DNA from: Deltaproteobacteria bacterium
GTDB lineage: Bacteria > Myxococcota_A > UBA9042 > DTJE01
Length of the DNA stretch: 64,000 nucleotides
Direction: 5' to 3'
NCBI GenBank assembly: GCA_029555025.1
Contig: JAKPTZ010000007.1
Span: forward strand, 1 to 64,000
The notes under the pieces are model-generated. The model was not told where the DNA came from. It worked only from the letters and a program-made list of their open reading frames with translations, and did not search any database. This document shows, piece by piece, positions 16,253-24,583 of the stretch. The first letter of the stretch is position 1. The number at the start of each line of letters is the position of its first letter. Position numbers and translations under genes: made by a program.

Positions 16253-17143
16253 ATGACTCTTGCAAGACTGGCAGCGGCGGTATTGATTGTTTTCCCGGCG
16301 GCAACCGTGCTGGCGGAAACGGTCGTGCCGATTGTTGATCGCCCGATCGTATGCCCGGAGGGCCAGGGTTCGCTGACCTTCGACATGACTGTCGGCCTTA
16401 ACGCCACCGATCCCGGACGGACGGGCGGTGTCTACAGCGACCTGGCCAGCGAGACCCGGGGGGGCCTTGGGGCTTCGTACGGATTTGCAAAAGGAATCGA
16501 GGCCGGGGTCGTCCTGCCGTGGCTCTTCCTCGACATGGACGGGGACACCGTGCAGTCATTCAACGTCGCCATGGCCGGATGGCCGATGTTTTCGAACACG
16601 AACAGCAGAAGCCACTTCCGCCAGGTCTTCGCTTTCGGGAAATTCAGACTTGCCGATTTCGTCGCCGTCGAGTTGACCCTTGCGATACCGCTTGAGGAAA
16701 TCAAGGCCAACCAGGTCGGGGCCAGGGCCGGACTTCCCTTCAAGTTCGCGGTTCTGCCAGGCAGGCTTGCCGTCCACTTCAGGCCGGAACTGCGGCTTGG
16801 GTTCGCGAACAAGGATCGCGCCTTCGGCAACCCCGTCCAGATCACGGCATGGTTCGATGCGGGACTTACGGTCAACGCCACCAAATCACTCTATTTCGAT
16901 GTATCGCTGGGATACGGCAGGACATTCCTTCCATCGCCCGCGAAAATGGTCACTGCCGAATACATGGGGGCGCCGGGCTACGGCGCTTCCGGATGGCTTC
17001 CTCTTTCCGTCACGATGGGTTACACCATCATCGAATCGATCGACCTGTTTGTCGGATTCACGATGACAAACCTTGCCCCGGAAGGATCAATCGCCCCGTC
17101 GGACGGAAGATCGCTTACAATCGGACTCGACTACAGATTCTAG
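16253..17143 (+). CDS. Outer-membrane beta-barrel protein, paralogue B
   Basis: A protein of about 296 residues with a clean signal peptide (MTLARLAAAVLIVFPAATVLA) and a barrel domain ending in LTIGLDYRF. The closing region DGRSLTIGLDYRF parallels DARSLSVGFQCRF of the upstream gene, and both have an ESIDLFVGF or TRLDVFAGF strand at the same distance. They are probably an old duplication. The start is uncertain: an ATG at 16223 is also in frame and neither has a strong ribosome site. It is closely spaced with its neighbours, so probably co-transcribed. Confidence 0.7.
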   Translation: MTLARLAAAVLIVFPAATVLAETVVPIVDRPIVCPEGQGSLTFDMTVGLNATDPGRTGGVYSDLASETRGGLGASYGFAKGIEAGVVLPWLFLDMDGDTVQSFNVAMAGWPMFSNTNSRSHFRQVFAFGKFRLADFVAVELTLAIPLEEIKANQVGARAGLPFKFAVLPGRLAVHFRPELRLGFANKDRAFGNPVQITAWFDAGLTVNATKSLYFDVSLGYGRTFLPSPAKMVTAEYMGAPGYGASGWLPLSVTMGYTIIESIDLFVGFTMTNLAPEGSIAPSDGRSLTIGLDYRF

Positions 17144-17154
17144 AGGGGCCCTGA

Positions 17155-17778
17155 ATGAACAGGCTGCTTTCGGTTCTGGCCGTCTGCCTGCTGATTCCCG
17201 CAGCGGCCGGCGCGCGCGACATGAACCAGAAGTTCGGGATCGGTTACGAACAGAGCGTCGGCGGCGTTTCCGGGATCAACCTTAAATACCATATCAAAAA
17301 GTTCACGATCGCCGGGACGGTCGGATTCGACATCTTCAAGCCGACAGATTCGGATCCCAGGAGCGCGGTCAGGTTCGCCGCCGGGGCCTTCTATGACTTC
17401 GCGTCGTTCAAGAAGGTCAACATGGGCATCGGGCTTCGCGTCAACGCGGGCTGGAAGAACGCCGAGGCGGTCAATGCCGGCCGACGAAAGGAACTGGGCT
17501 GCACCGACAACGATTCGTGCAGCGGCATGGTCAAGTCCGGCGACGTCTGGCAGGTGAACCTGGAAATTCCGCTGGTGGTGGAAGTGTTCCTGTCTGATCA
17601 CTTCGCATTCACATTGTCCGCCGGTTTCGTTATCACTATTCTTACCGAGGACGAAGTCGTGCTCGGCACCGATCGGCTGAATCCATCGATGGCTTCCGGC
17701 ACCGCCGAATCCGGCTTCGGGTTCAGCCTGGGAATGGGAAGCATGCTGGCCACGGCCGGTTTCATGGTTTACTTCTGA
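17155..17778 (+). CDS. Small outer-membrane beta-barrel protein
   Basis: A 207-residue exported protein with a signal peptide ending AGA-RD, then amphipathic strands (IAGTVGFDIF, VRFAAGAFYDF, MGIGLRVNAGW) and a C-terminal MLATAGFMVYF with the terminal aromatic typical of barrels. One Cys pair (CTDNDSC) lies in a predicted loop. Starts 11 bases after the preceding gene with AGAGGGG upstream. Probably a porin-like or channel-free eight-strand barrel. Function unknown. Confidence 0.7.
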   Translation: MNRLLSVLAVCLLIPAAAGARDMNQKFGIGYEQSVGGVSGINLKYHIKKFTIAGTVGFDIFKPTDSDPRSAVRFAAGAFYDFASFKKVNMGIGLRVNAGWKNAEAVNAGRRKELGCTDNDSCSGMVKSGDVWQVNLEIPLVVEVFLSDHFAFTLSAGFVITILTEDEVVLGTDRLNPSMASGTAESGFGFSLGMGSMLATAGFMVYF

Positions 17779-17814
17779 TGCCGGGCGTCTGGCCGCATTG
17801 AAGGAAGGTGCCCG

Positions 17815-19926
17815 ATGACTCCACCAGCACTGCTCAAGGCCGTCATCCTGGCCGCCCTGATGGGCGCCGTTGCTTGTGGCGGCGACCCGCGGACCGACAC
17901 GGGCGACCTGACGCCGGATATCCCCACCGACATCGGAACCGACATCCCGGACATCGACCAGGAATTCGAAGTATGCCGGCCCGGAACAATCCAGGGATGT
18001 TCGACAGACGGTTTCGGCGAGGTGGTGTGCGCCAGGGACGGATCCGGGTGGGAAGTCGTTTCCTGCGGCCAGGGCAGCCTCTGCGTGGCCGAGAAGGGGC
18101 GCTGCTCGAGCTGCATTCCGGGAACGCTGCGATGCCTCAACGACGACATCATACAGCGCTGCGACGATTCGGGCACCAAGTGGGAAGATCATCAGGACTG
18201 CAACGGCGCTGAAACGGGCAAGGTGTGCAGGCTTGGCGTCTGCATCGGCCTTTGCGAGCTGAACTCGAAGCTGAGTTCATACATCGGCTGCGAATACTGG
18301 GCGGTCGATCTGGACAACGCCTTTGTCCCCAGCAACAGCGAAAGCGGCTATGCGGACGCAGCCGGTTCCCCATGGGCGATCGTCGTTTCGAACACCAGCA
18401 CGAAGTATCCGGCGCGGGTCGAAATCGACTGCAAATACGGCCCGGTCACCCGGGATCACTGGGGAAACGAACTGGACTTTTCGCCCATTCTGCCGATGAG
18501 CCTCAGGATTTTCACCATCGCCAGGAAATATTCCGTCGTTGACCCCGCCAGCCAGTATTTCGGCCAGGAGTTCCCGATGGATCTTGACGGGACGTCGATT
18601 AAGCCGCAGGCGTACCGCGTCAAGTCATCCATCCCGATAACGGCCTACCAGTTCAACCCGCTGGAAAACGAGGAAGTCTTCTCGAACGACGCATCGATCC
18701 TGATTCCGTCGAACTCGCTCGGGCGTTACCACCTGGTCATGACCCGCGAGCAGACCTTCAACGACCTTAAGGGGTTCCTGACGGTCGTCGCGATTAACAG
18801 CGGGGAAACCCAGGTAAACGTCACGGTGACCGCACCGACCCTTGGCGGCGACGGCGTTCCCGCCATGACCGGCGGAACCGGCAAGACGTTCATCCTGAAC
18901 CAGTGGGACGTGCTGAACATCGAGACAAACGCGTACGGTGCCGACCTGACCGGTTCAATCGTGCTGGCGAACCACCCGGTCGCCGTATTCGGTGGAAGCG
19001 AGGCGGCCAACGCCCCGAACACCAACCACTGCTGTCCCGACGGCAAGTGCCGGTACCACCAGGAATGGCTGGAATGCGCTTCGCGCAACGACTGCCTCTG
19101 CGAGTGGCCTGCAAACAACCTTGATCCGCCGCGCGATGTCACCTGCCGCAACAACTACGACTGCATCGGCTACAACACGTGCTGCGCGGATCACCTGCAG
19201 ATGCAGATGTTCCCGGTCACGACATGGGGCACGAAATACGTGGCCACGCTCAGTTACCCGCGCGGTTCGGAACGCGACGTCTGGCGGATAATGGCCGCGT
19301 CCGACAACACCCAGTTGACGACATACCCCAGCCAGACTGATAACTGGGTAATAAACCGCGGCCAGTTCGTGGAGTTCGAGGCCGACGAGAATTTCGAAAT
19401 CATCGGCAAGAAGCCGCTGCTTGTCGGACAGTTCCTGGCGGCCCAGCAGGCTCCCGACCCGGGTTCCGGCGAAACCGACGCGAAAACGGGCGACCCGACC
19501 TTCATCCTTGCGGTTCCGGTTGAACAGTTCCGAACCGAATACGTTTTCCTTGCGCCGGACAAGTACATGTTCGACTGCGTCAACATCATCGCGAAGCCGG
19601 GGGTCCCGGTCTTTCTGGACGGCCAGGAACTCCGGCCCGAAGACCTGACCTTCAGGACAATCCGGAAGATGCAATCGGAAATGACCGAAAAGGGCTATGA
19701 ACATCCGTCCGAACTCGGTATCAGGTTTGGTGATTACAAGATTGTCGGACAAGGCGACTGGGCGGTCTTCCGCCTGGTCATCGAGGACGGAGTCCACACC
19801 GCGTCTTCTGCCGAACCTTTCGGCGTGATATCGTACGGTTACGATCAGTACGTGTCATACGGATACCCTGCGGGACTGAACCTGCAGGATCTGAAACTGA
19901 TCGACGAGGAACCGATCGGGGACTGA
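17815..19926 (+). CDS. IgGFc-binding-like lipoprotein
   Basis: A 703-residue lipoprotein (lipobox VACGG at about 20) with an Asp/Thr/Ile-rich linker. Two small Cys-rich modules follow (CRPGTIQGC..., CIPGTLRCL...), each of the type common in myxobacterial surface proteins. The large domain (about 145-700) begins near GCEYWAVDLDNAF. It has the features of the IgGFc-binding protein N-terminal domain: repeated VxIPSNSLGRYHLVM, ANHPVAVFGGSEAAN and a Cys cluster HCCPDGKC...CCADHLQMQMFPVTTWG. It would sit on the outer surface and bind a glycoprotein or polymer. The family name does not imply antibody binding here. Confidence 0.82.
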   Translation: MTPPALLKAVILAALMGAVACGGDPRTDTGDLTPDIPTDIGTDIPDIDQEFEVCRPGTIQGCSTDGFGEVVCARDGSGWEVVSCGQGSLCVAEKGRCSSCIPGTLRCLNDDIIQRCDDSGTKWEDHQDCNGAETGKVCRLGVCIGLCELNSKLSSYIGCEYWAVDLDNAFVPSNSESGYADAAGSPWAIVVSNTSTKYPARVEIDCKYGPVTRDHWGNELDFSPILPMSLRIFTIARKYSVVDPASQYFGQEFPMDLDGTSIKPQAYRVKSSIPITAYQFNPLENEEVFSNDASILIPSNSLGRYHLVMTREQTFNDLKGFLTVVAINSGETQVNVTVTAPTLGGDGVPAMTGGTGKTFILNQWDVLNIETNAYGADLTGSIVLANHPVAVFGGSEAANAPNTNHCCPDGKCRYHQEWLECASRNDCLCEWPANNLDPPRDVTCRNNYDCIGYNTCCADHLQMQMFPVTTWGTKYVATLSYPRGSERDVWRIMAASDNTQLTTYPSQTDNWVINRGQFVEFEADENFEIIGKKPLLVGQFLAAQQAPDPGSGETDAKTGDPTFILAVPVEQFRTEYVFLAPDKYMFDCVNIIAKPGVPVFLDGQELRPEDLTFRTIRKMQSEMTEKGYEHPSELGIRFGDYKIVGQGDWAVFRLVIEDGVHTASSAEPFGVISYGYDQYVSYGYPAGLNLQDLKLIDEEPIGD

Positions 19927-19931
19927 CCTGG

Positions 19932-20645
19932 ATGGCGCAGCGAAAAAAATTCGCCAGAATCAGGCTGCTGGCCGCCTCGCTGGCTCTGGTTGCGTGTATT
20001 CACCTGCCGTGCCGGGCAAGGGCCGACTTCGGCGACATAAGAAACGTCTTTTCGGGAACTGCCTGGACCCTTCAGGAAGGCGATTTCGTGGTCGGCATCA
20101 TCGGGCCGATGACGTTCGGCCTTGTTGACCAGTTTACGCTGACGACGCACCCGATCCTGGATCTTCTGCTGATCCCGAACGTCAATCTGAAATGGAAGTT
20201 CTTCGACAACGACAAGGTGGCCCTGGCTCTGGACATTGCCTACATACAAAGTTTCCTGGACACGGAACTGACGGACATACCGGGTTCGCTGAGCCCCTAC
20301 ATGATTCTTTCGGTTCCGATCAAGGATGTCGCGGCGCTGACTTTCAGGGCGGGATATGTGCTTGAACTCAGCCCGAATTCACACGGACTGACTTACGGGG
20401 CCGAAGTTTCGTGGCTTGTAACGGCGGCCGACCTTATTTCCGTGGGAGTTTCCGGGCAGTACCATCCCCGTGGACGCGGCGCCGATGTCCCCACCGTCAC
20501 GGCCACTTACACCCACGCGTGGGACAGCATCCGCCTGTCGGTCGGAATTGCCGTCGGCAGTTTCCTGACCCGTGTCGGCGACAATGCCGAGGACGTGTTC
20601 GACGTACCCGTCTATCCCATCATTGATGTCTGGTGGCTTCTGTGA
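19932..20645 (+). CDS. Outer-membrane beta-barrel protein of unknown function
   Basis: A 237-residue exported protein with a basic N terminus, a signal sequence ending near CRARA, and amphipathic strands throughout (VVGIIGPMTFGLVDQFTLTT, LMIPNV/NLKWKFF-like, YTHAWDSIRLSVGIAVG). It ends in WWLL. Five bases after the IgGFc-like gene, so same transcript. The stop is three bases from the stop of the oppositely oriented next gene, with no room for a separate terminator. A barrel or beta-rich envelope protein is inferred. Confidence 0.65.
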   Translation: MAQRKKFARIRLLAASLALVACIHLPCRARADFGDIRNVFSGTAWTLQEGDFVVGIIGPMTFGLVDQFTLTTHPILDLLLIPNVNLKWKFFDNDKVALALDIAYIQSFLDTELTDIPGSLSPYMILSVPIKDVAALTFRAGYVLELSPNSHGLTYGAEVSWLVTAADLISVGVSGQYHPRGRGADVPTVTATYTHAWDSIRLSVGIAVGSFLTRVGDNAEDVFDVPVYPIIDVWWLL

Positions 20646-20648
20646 TGC

Positions 20649-21509
20649 TCACAGCGGCTGGGCGGTGACCTGGACGGGCGTGGCCGGCGCGGCCTGAACC
20701 GGGACGGCTGTCGGGCCGGGAGGCGGCCCGGACGAAACGCCCAGATCCTTCAGGGTGTTGTTGTAGGCGGCGGCCGCCTCGTCCGTTTCAAGCCGTCCGG
20801 CGATGTCCCTCATTTCGTCCAGCCTGGACTGAACGCCGATATTGGTTCCGACGTATGTGTTGCGCTGAACCGCGATTTCATCCCTTAACTGGCGCATCCT
20901 CTCCATCGCGGCCTGGTCGGCCGCCGGGTCTCGCTGCTTCATCACGACGTTCGGCGCGGGAACGCGATAAGGCTGCTGCCCGTCCCCGGCAGATCGCGGC
21001 CTGGCCGAGTCCGAACCATCCGATTCGCCGCCCTGCCCGCCTTCGGGCGCCGTGCCCGGTTCAGGCGCGGCCGCTTCAGGTTCGACCGCCTGGCCATCGT
21101 CAACCGCCTCGGGCTGCCTGACCATCCTCTCAACTTCGGCCGCAATCAATTTTTCGACAGCGGCGCGACAACCTGCGACACCGGAATTCATCGGGACTTC
21201 CGCCCCGACCCTGGCAATCCCCATGCAGGCCGACGCAGGCAGGCCGGCAGTGTTGCACCTGGAGAACACGTAGGAGCGGCACCATGTGTTGGGCTGTGGC
21301 ACCTGACGCGCCGCCGCGCCTGCCGGCCGTGCCGCCGGCTGCGAAGGCTGCTGAACCTGGACAGGCTGTTCCGGCACCGGAGGAGCTTCGTCGGTTGGCG
21401 GCTCGGACGTTCCGAACAGCAGCGGGACGGCCACCGCAAGAACAAGAACCGCCAGCACGGCGGCCATCAACACGGTCAACCTTGTGTTTCCAGACTTTTT
21501 TTCTTCCAC
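20649..21509 (-). CDS. Single-pass membrane protein with Pro/Ala-rich periplasmic region and four-Cys module
   Basis: A 286-residue protein starting at GTG 21509 with GGGGGA upstream. A transmembrane helix (about 11-31) anchors a Pro/Gln/Val-rich stretch. A module with the spacing C-x7-C-x9-C-x18-C (beginning WCRSYVFSRC) follows, then a Glu/Gly-rich linker, a helical segment around AAMERMRQLRDEIAVQRN, and a Pro-rich tail. The four-Cys module resembles those of the lipoprotein at 27682-28257. It stands alone in orientation and faces away from the glycosyltransferase gene. Function unknown; an envelope scaffold is possible. Confidence 0.65.
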   Translation of the reverse strand: MEEKKSGNTRLTVLMAAVLAVLVLAVAVPLLFGTSEPPTDEAPPVPEQPVQVQQPSQPAARPAGAAARQVPQPNTWCRSYVFSRCNTAGLPASACMGIARVGAEVPMNSGVAGCRAAVEKLIAAEVERMVRQPEAVDDGQAVEPEAAAPEPGTAPEGGQGGESDGSDSARPRSAGDGQQPYRVPAPNVVMKQRDPAADQAAMERMRQLRDEIAVQRNTYVGTNIGVQSRLDEMRDIAGRLETDEAAAAYNNTLKDLGVSSGPPPGPTAVPVQAAPATPVQVTAQPL

Positions 21510-21582
21510 GGCGTCCCCCGCCAGACAAGGCTCATGTTAACATCTGTCCAGTTCCGGCCCGCATCCCCGGTGGAGAGACACG

Positions 21583-22560
21583 ATGGACAGGCCATACGTT
21601 TCTATAGTACTGCCAGTATTCAACGAGGTGGAAAGTCTTGACCCGCTTTTTGACGAAATCGAGCAGGTCATGACCGGGCTGGGCAGGACTTTCGAGGTCA
21701 TCTGCTGCGACGACGGAAGCACTGACGGCTCGAAGGAAAAGTTGCTGGCGCGGGCTTCTTCCGATGACAGGTACAGGCTGATCTTCCTTGTCCGGAACTA
21801 CGGCCAGACAGCCGCGCTTGACGCCGGCTTCCGGGTTGCCGAGGGCGAAGTCATCATCCCGATGGATGCCGATCTTCAGAACGATCCGGCCGACATCCCG
21901 AAGCTGCTTGCACGCCTGGAACAAGGTGCCGACCTGGTGTCCGGCTGGCGCGCCAGCCGCAAGGACGCCTTCCTTACGAAGACGCTTCCTTCGATGATTG
22001 CAAACAGGCTTGTCGTTTCCCGGGTTACCGGGGTCAATCTTCACGACTACGGCTGCACCCTGAAGGCATACAGGGCTTCCTTCCTGAAGCAGTTCCATCT
22101 TTACGGCGAAATGCACAGACTGATTCCGGCCTATGTGAAATGGGCCGGCGGGGTCGTTGTCGAGGAAAAGGTGAACCACCGGGCGCGAACCTTCGGCAAA
22201 TCCAAATACGGCCTCAGCAAGACTTTCAGGCTGATCCTGGATCTGCTGACCGTAAGGTTCCTGCTGGGATATTCCACCAAGCCGCTCTATTTCATCGGGC
22301 GGTACGGGCTTGCCGCGATCGGCCTTGGGTGCCTTGCTCTGACCTGGACGATCGTGAAGAAGATCCTGTGGCATTACCCGCTTTACACGGATCCGTTCTT
22401 CCTTGTTTCGATCGTCCTGTTTCTTGGCGGGTTCCAGATACTGTTTTCGGGCCTGCTGGCCGAACTCAGCATGAGGACGTATTTCGAATCCCGCGACAGG
22501 GCGCCCTACATGGTCGCAAGAACTGTCAACATCGAAACCGACCGGTTCCGAATGGTTTAG
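21583..22560 (+). CDS. GT2 family glycosyltransferase (polyprenyl-phosphate sugar transferase type)
   Basis: A 325-residue GT2 enzyme: N-terminal GT-A domain with VSIVLPVFNEVESL, CDDGSTDGS and the metal-binding MDADLQNDP, then two C-terminal transmembrane segments. Layout and length match the DPM1/ArnC/GtrB group, which loads a sugar from a nucleotide donor onto undecaprenyl phosphate for flipping across the inner membrane. It is 20 bases upstream of the asparagine synthase-like gene and probably co-transcribed, consistent with making a modified surface polysaccharide. Confidence 0.9.
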   Translation: MDRPYVSIVLPVFNEVESLDPLFDEIEQVMTGLGRTFEVICCDDGSTDGSKEKLLARASSDDRYRLIFLVRNYGQTAALDAGFRVAEGEVIIPMDADLQNDPADIPKLLARLEQGADLVSGWRASRKDAFLTKTLPSMIANRLVVSRVTGVNLHDYGCTLKAYRASFLKQFHLYGEMHRLIPAYVKWAGGVVVEEKVNHRARTFGKSKYGLSKTFRLILDLLTVRFLLGYSTKPLYFIGRYGLAAIGLGCLALTWTIVKKILWHYPLYTDPFFLVSIVLFLGGFQILFSGLLAELSMRTYFESRDRAPYMVARTVNIETDRFRMV

Positions 22561-22580
22561 GCTGCAGGACGGGACAAATC

Positions 22581-24488
22581 ATGTGCGGAATATGCGGGTT
22601 CACGGGCGACCGGCATTCCAGTGATGCCGACTCGATAATTGCCCGGATGACCGAATCGCTTGCACACCGCGGCCCGGACGAGGACGGGTTCTTCGTCGGC
22701 GACGGCGTCCGGCTGGGACACCGACGGCTTTCAATCATCGACATTGCCGGCGGACGGCAGCCGCTGTTTTCCGAAGACCGCGGAATCGCAGTCGTATGCA
22801 ACGGCGAAATCTACAACCATTCGGAACTTCGCGCTGAACTGCTTGAAAGGGGGCACCGGCTCTCTTCCGGATCCGACTGCGAGGTGATTGCCCACCTCTG
22901 GGAAGACCTGGGCACCGCGATGCTTTCCAGGCTTGACGGAATGTTCGCGATCGCCCTGTGGGATTCAAGGCGGCACGAGCTCCTTCTGGCGCGCGACCGC
23001 ATGGGCAAGAAGCCGCTCTTCTGGTCGGCGACCGGCGGCGGAGTCGTGTTCGGTTCCGAACTGCGGGCGCTGCTGGCCCACCCGGATGTTCCTCGACGGG
23101 TCTGCCCCGATTCGCTTTACAGGTTTCTGACCCTGGATTACGTGCCGACGCCGTATTCGATTATCGAGGGTGTCTTCAAGGTCGAATCGGGGGGCTGGAT
23201 TCTTTCGGGTTCGGACGGAATCACTTCGGGAAGATTTCACGAACTGCGGCCGGGCGCGACTTTCGATGGAAATGAGCAAGACGCGGCGGAGGCGGTCTGG
23301 GAAGAACTGGTTCGCGCCACCGGGCGGCGGCTTGAGTCGGAAGTCCCCCTGGGGGTTTTCCTGTCTGGCGGCCTTGACTCGTGCTCAGTGCTTGCGGCGA
23401 TGTGCCGGCACGTCGATCCGTCCGAAATCAGCACCTTCACCATTGCCTTCGACGACCCCTCGTTCGATGAATCGGAAGCCGCCCGCTCGGTCGCCAGGCA
23501 CTTCGGAACCAGGCACCACGAGCACAGGCTTGACGGCGAACAGGCTGTCAGGCTGGTGGGCGAAACGGCATCGATCGCGGACGAGCCTCTTGCCGACTAC
23601 TCGATCATCCCGACGGCCCTGCTGGCAAGGTTCGCGAAGGAGCACATATCGGTCGCCCTTTCAGGGGATGGCGGGGACGAACTCTTTTACGGATATGAAA
23701 CATTCAAGGCCGACCGGCTTGCACGCATCGCGACAAGGCTTCTTCCAGGCTTCGTCACCGACCGCATCCTGCCGGCCGCCGCGTCGGCCATCCCGGTGAC
23801 CGACCGCAACATGGGACTGGATTACAAGGTTGACCGCATGTCGCGGGGGCTTCGTTACGACCGTTTCGGAAGGCATCTGGCCTGGGTCGGGGGTTTTGAT
23901 CCGCGAAGTGTCCGGGGCGGCGGCGGCGTGCTGAATAAATCCACCTCGGACGCGATGTCGATCGGCGAGGAAGACTGGTGGCCCGATGTCGCGCGGGTGC
24001 TCGCGGGAACAGAACACATGGATCCGTTCAAGCGCCTGGCCATCATGTACATGCGCCTGTACCTTCAAGACGGAGTGCTGGTCAAGGTGGATCGCGCCTC
24101 CATGAACTGCGCGCTCGAGGTCAGGTCACCCTTCCTTGACACCGCAATGGTAAAGCTTGCCCTTTCTATGCCGGCGTCCCTTAACCTGCACGGCGGCGCG
24201 ACGAAGGCGGTGATCCGGCGGATGATCCGGGGACGAGTCCCGGAACGAATCGTGTCCGCGCCCAAAAAGGGGTTTGGAGTCCCAGTCGCCGCGTGGCTGC
24301 GAAGCGATCTCAGGCCGATGATTGACCGTCTGCTTTCACGCGAATACCTTGCCAGGCAAGATATTTTCAACCCGTCCGCGGTCGAAGCCATGGTGCGTTC
24401 CCACATGGAGCGACGGCACAATTTCCGAAAGGAACTTTTCAGCCTTCTGATCTTCCAGCTCTGGCACGAGCAGTGGATTTGTAAATAA
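22581..24488 (+). CDS. asnB: Glutamine-hydrolysing asparagine synthase family protein
   Basis: A 635-residue two-domain enzyme starting at ATG 22581 so that the mature N terminus is Cys2 of MCGICGF, the glutaminase nucleophile. The glutaminase domain holds the HRGPDEDG, RLSIID and NGEIYNH signatures. The synthetase domain has the PP-loop FLSGGLDSC and later SGDGGDELFYGYE and the KVDRASM region. It transfers ammonia from Gln to an aspartyl-AMP or, in polysaccharide loci, to sugar carboxylates such as uronic acids. Pairing with a polyprenyl-phosphate glycosyltransferase makes the latter plausible. Confidence 0.9.
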   Translation: MCGICGFTGDRHSSDADSIIARMTESLAHRGPDEDGFFVGDGVRLGHRRLSIIDIAGGRQPLFSEDRGIAVVCNGEIYNHSELRAELLERGHRLSSGSDCEVIAHLWEDLGTAMLSRLDGMFAIALWDSRRHELLLARDRMGKKPLFWSATGGGVVFGSELRALLAHPDVPRRVCPDSLYRFLTLDYVPTPYSIIEGVFKVESGGWILSGSDGITSGRFHELRPGATFDGNEQDAAEAVWEELVRATGRRLESEVPLGVFLSGGLDSCSVLAAMCRHVDPSEISTFTIAFDDPSFDESEAARSVARHFGTRHHEHRLDGEQAVRLVGETASIADEPLADYSIIPTALLARFAKEHISVALSGDGGDELFYGYETFKADRLARIATRLLPGFVTDRILPAAASAIPVTDRNMGLDYKVDRMSRGLRYDRFGRHLAWVGGFDPRSVRGGGGVLNKSTSDAMSIGEEDWWPDVARVLAGTEHMDPFKRLAIMYMRLYLQDGVLVKVDRASMNCALEVRSPFLDTAMVKLALSMPASLNLHGGATKAVIRRMIRGRVPERIVSAPKKGFGVPVAAWLRSDLRPMIDRLLSREYLARQDIFNPSAVEAMVRSHMERRHNFRKELFSLLIFQLWHEQWICK

Positions 24489-24514
24489 AAACGATTGGCA
24501 TATATTAGGGGGAT

Positions 24515-24534
24515 TGACCGGCGCGATCCGGTCA
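24515..24534. other. Perfect 7-bp hairpin between asparagine synthase and Na/Pi genes
   Basis: TGACCGG (24515-24521) pairs with CCGGTCA (24528-24534) around a six-base loop. It lacks a T tract, so it may be a Rho-dependent pause, an operator or an mRNA-end stabiliser. Confidence 0.35.
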
Positions 24535-24583
24535 GGGGTTGCTTCAACGCTGGCGCTGCTCGATTTGCTTGGATGATTCGACA

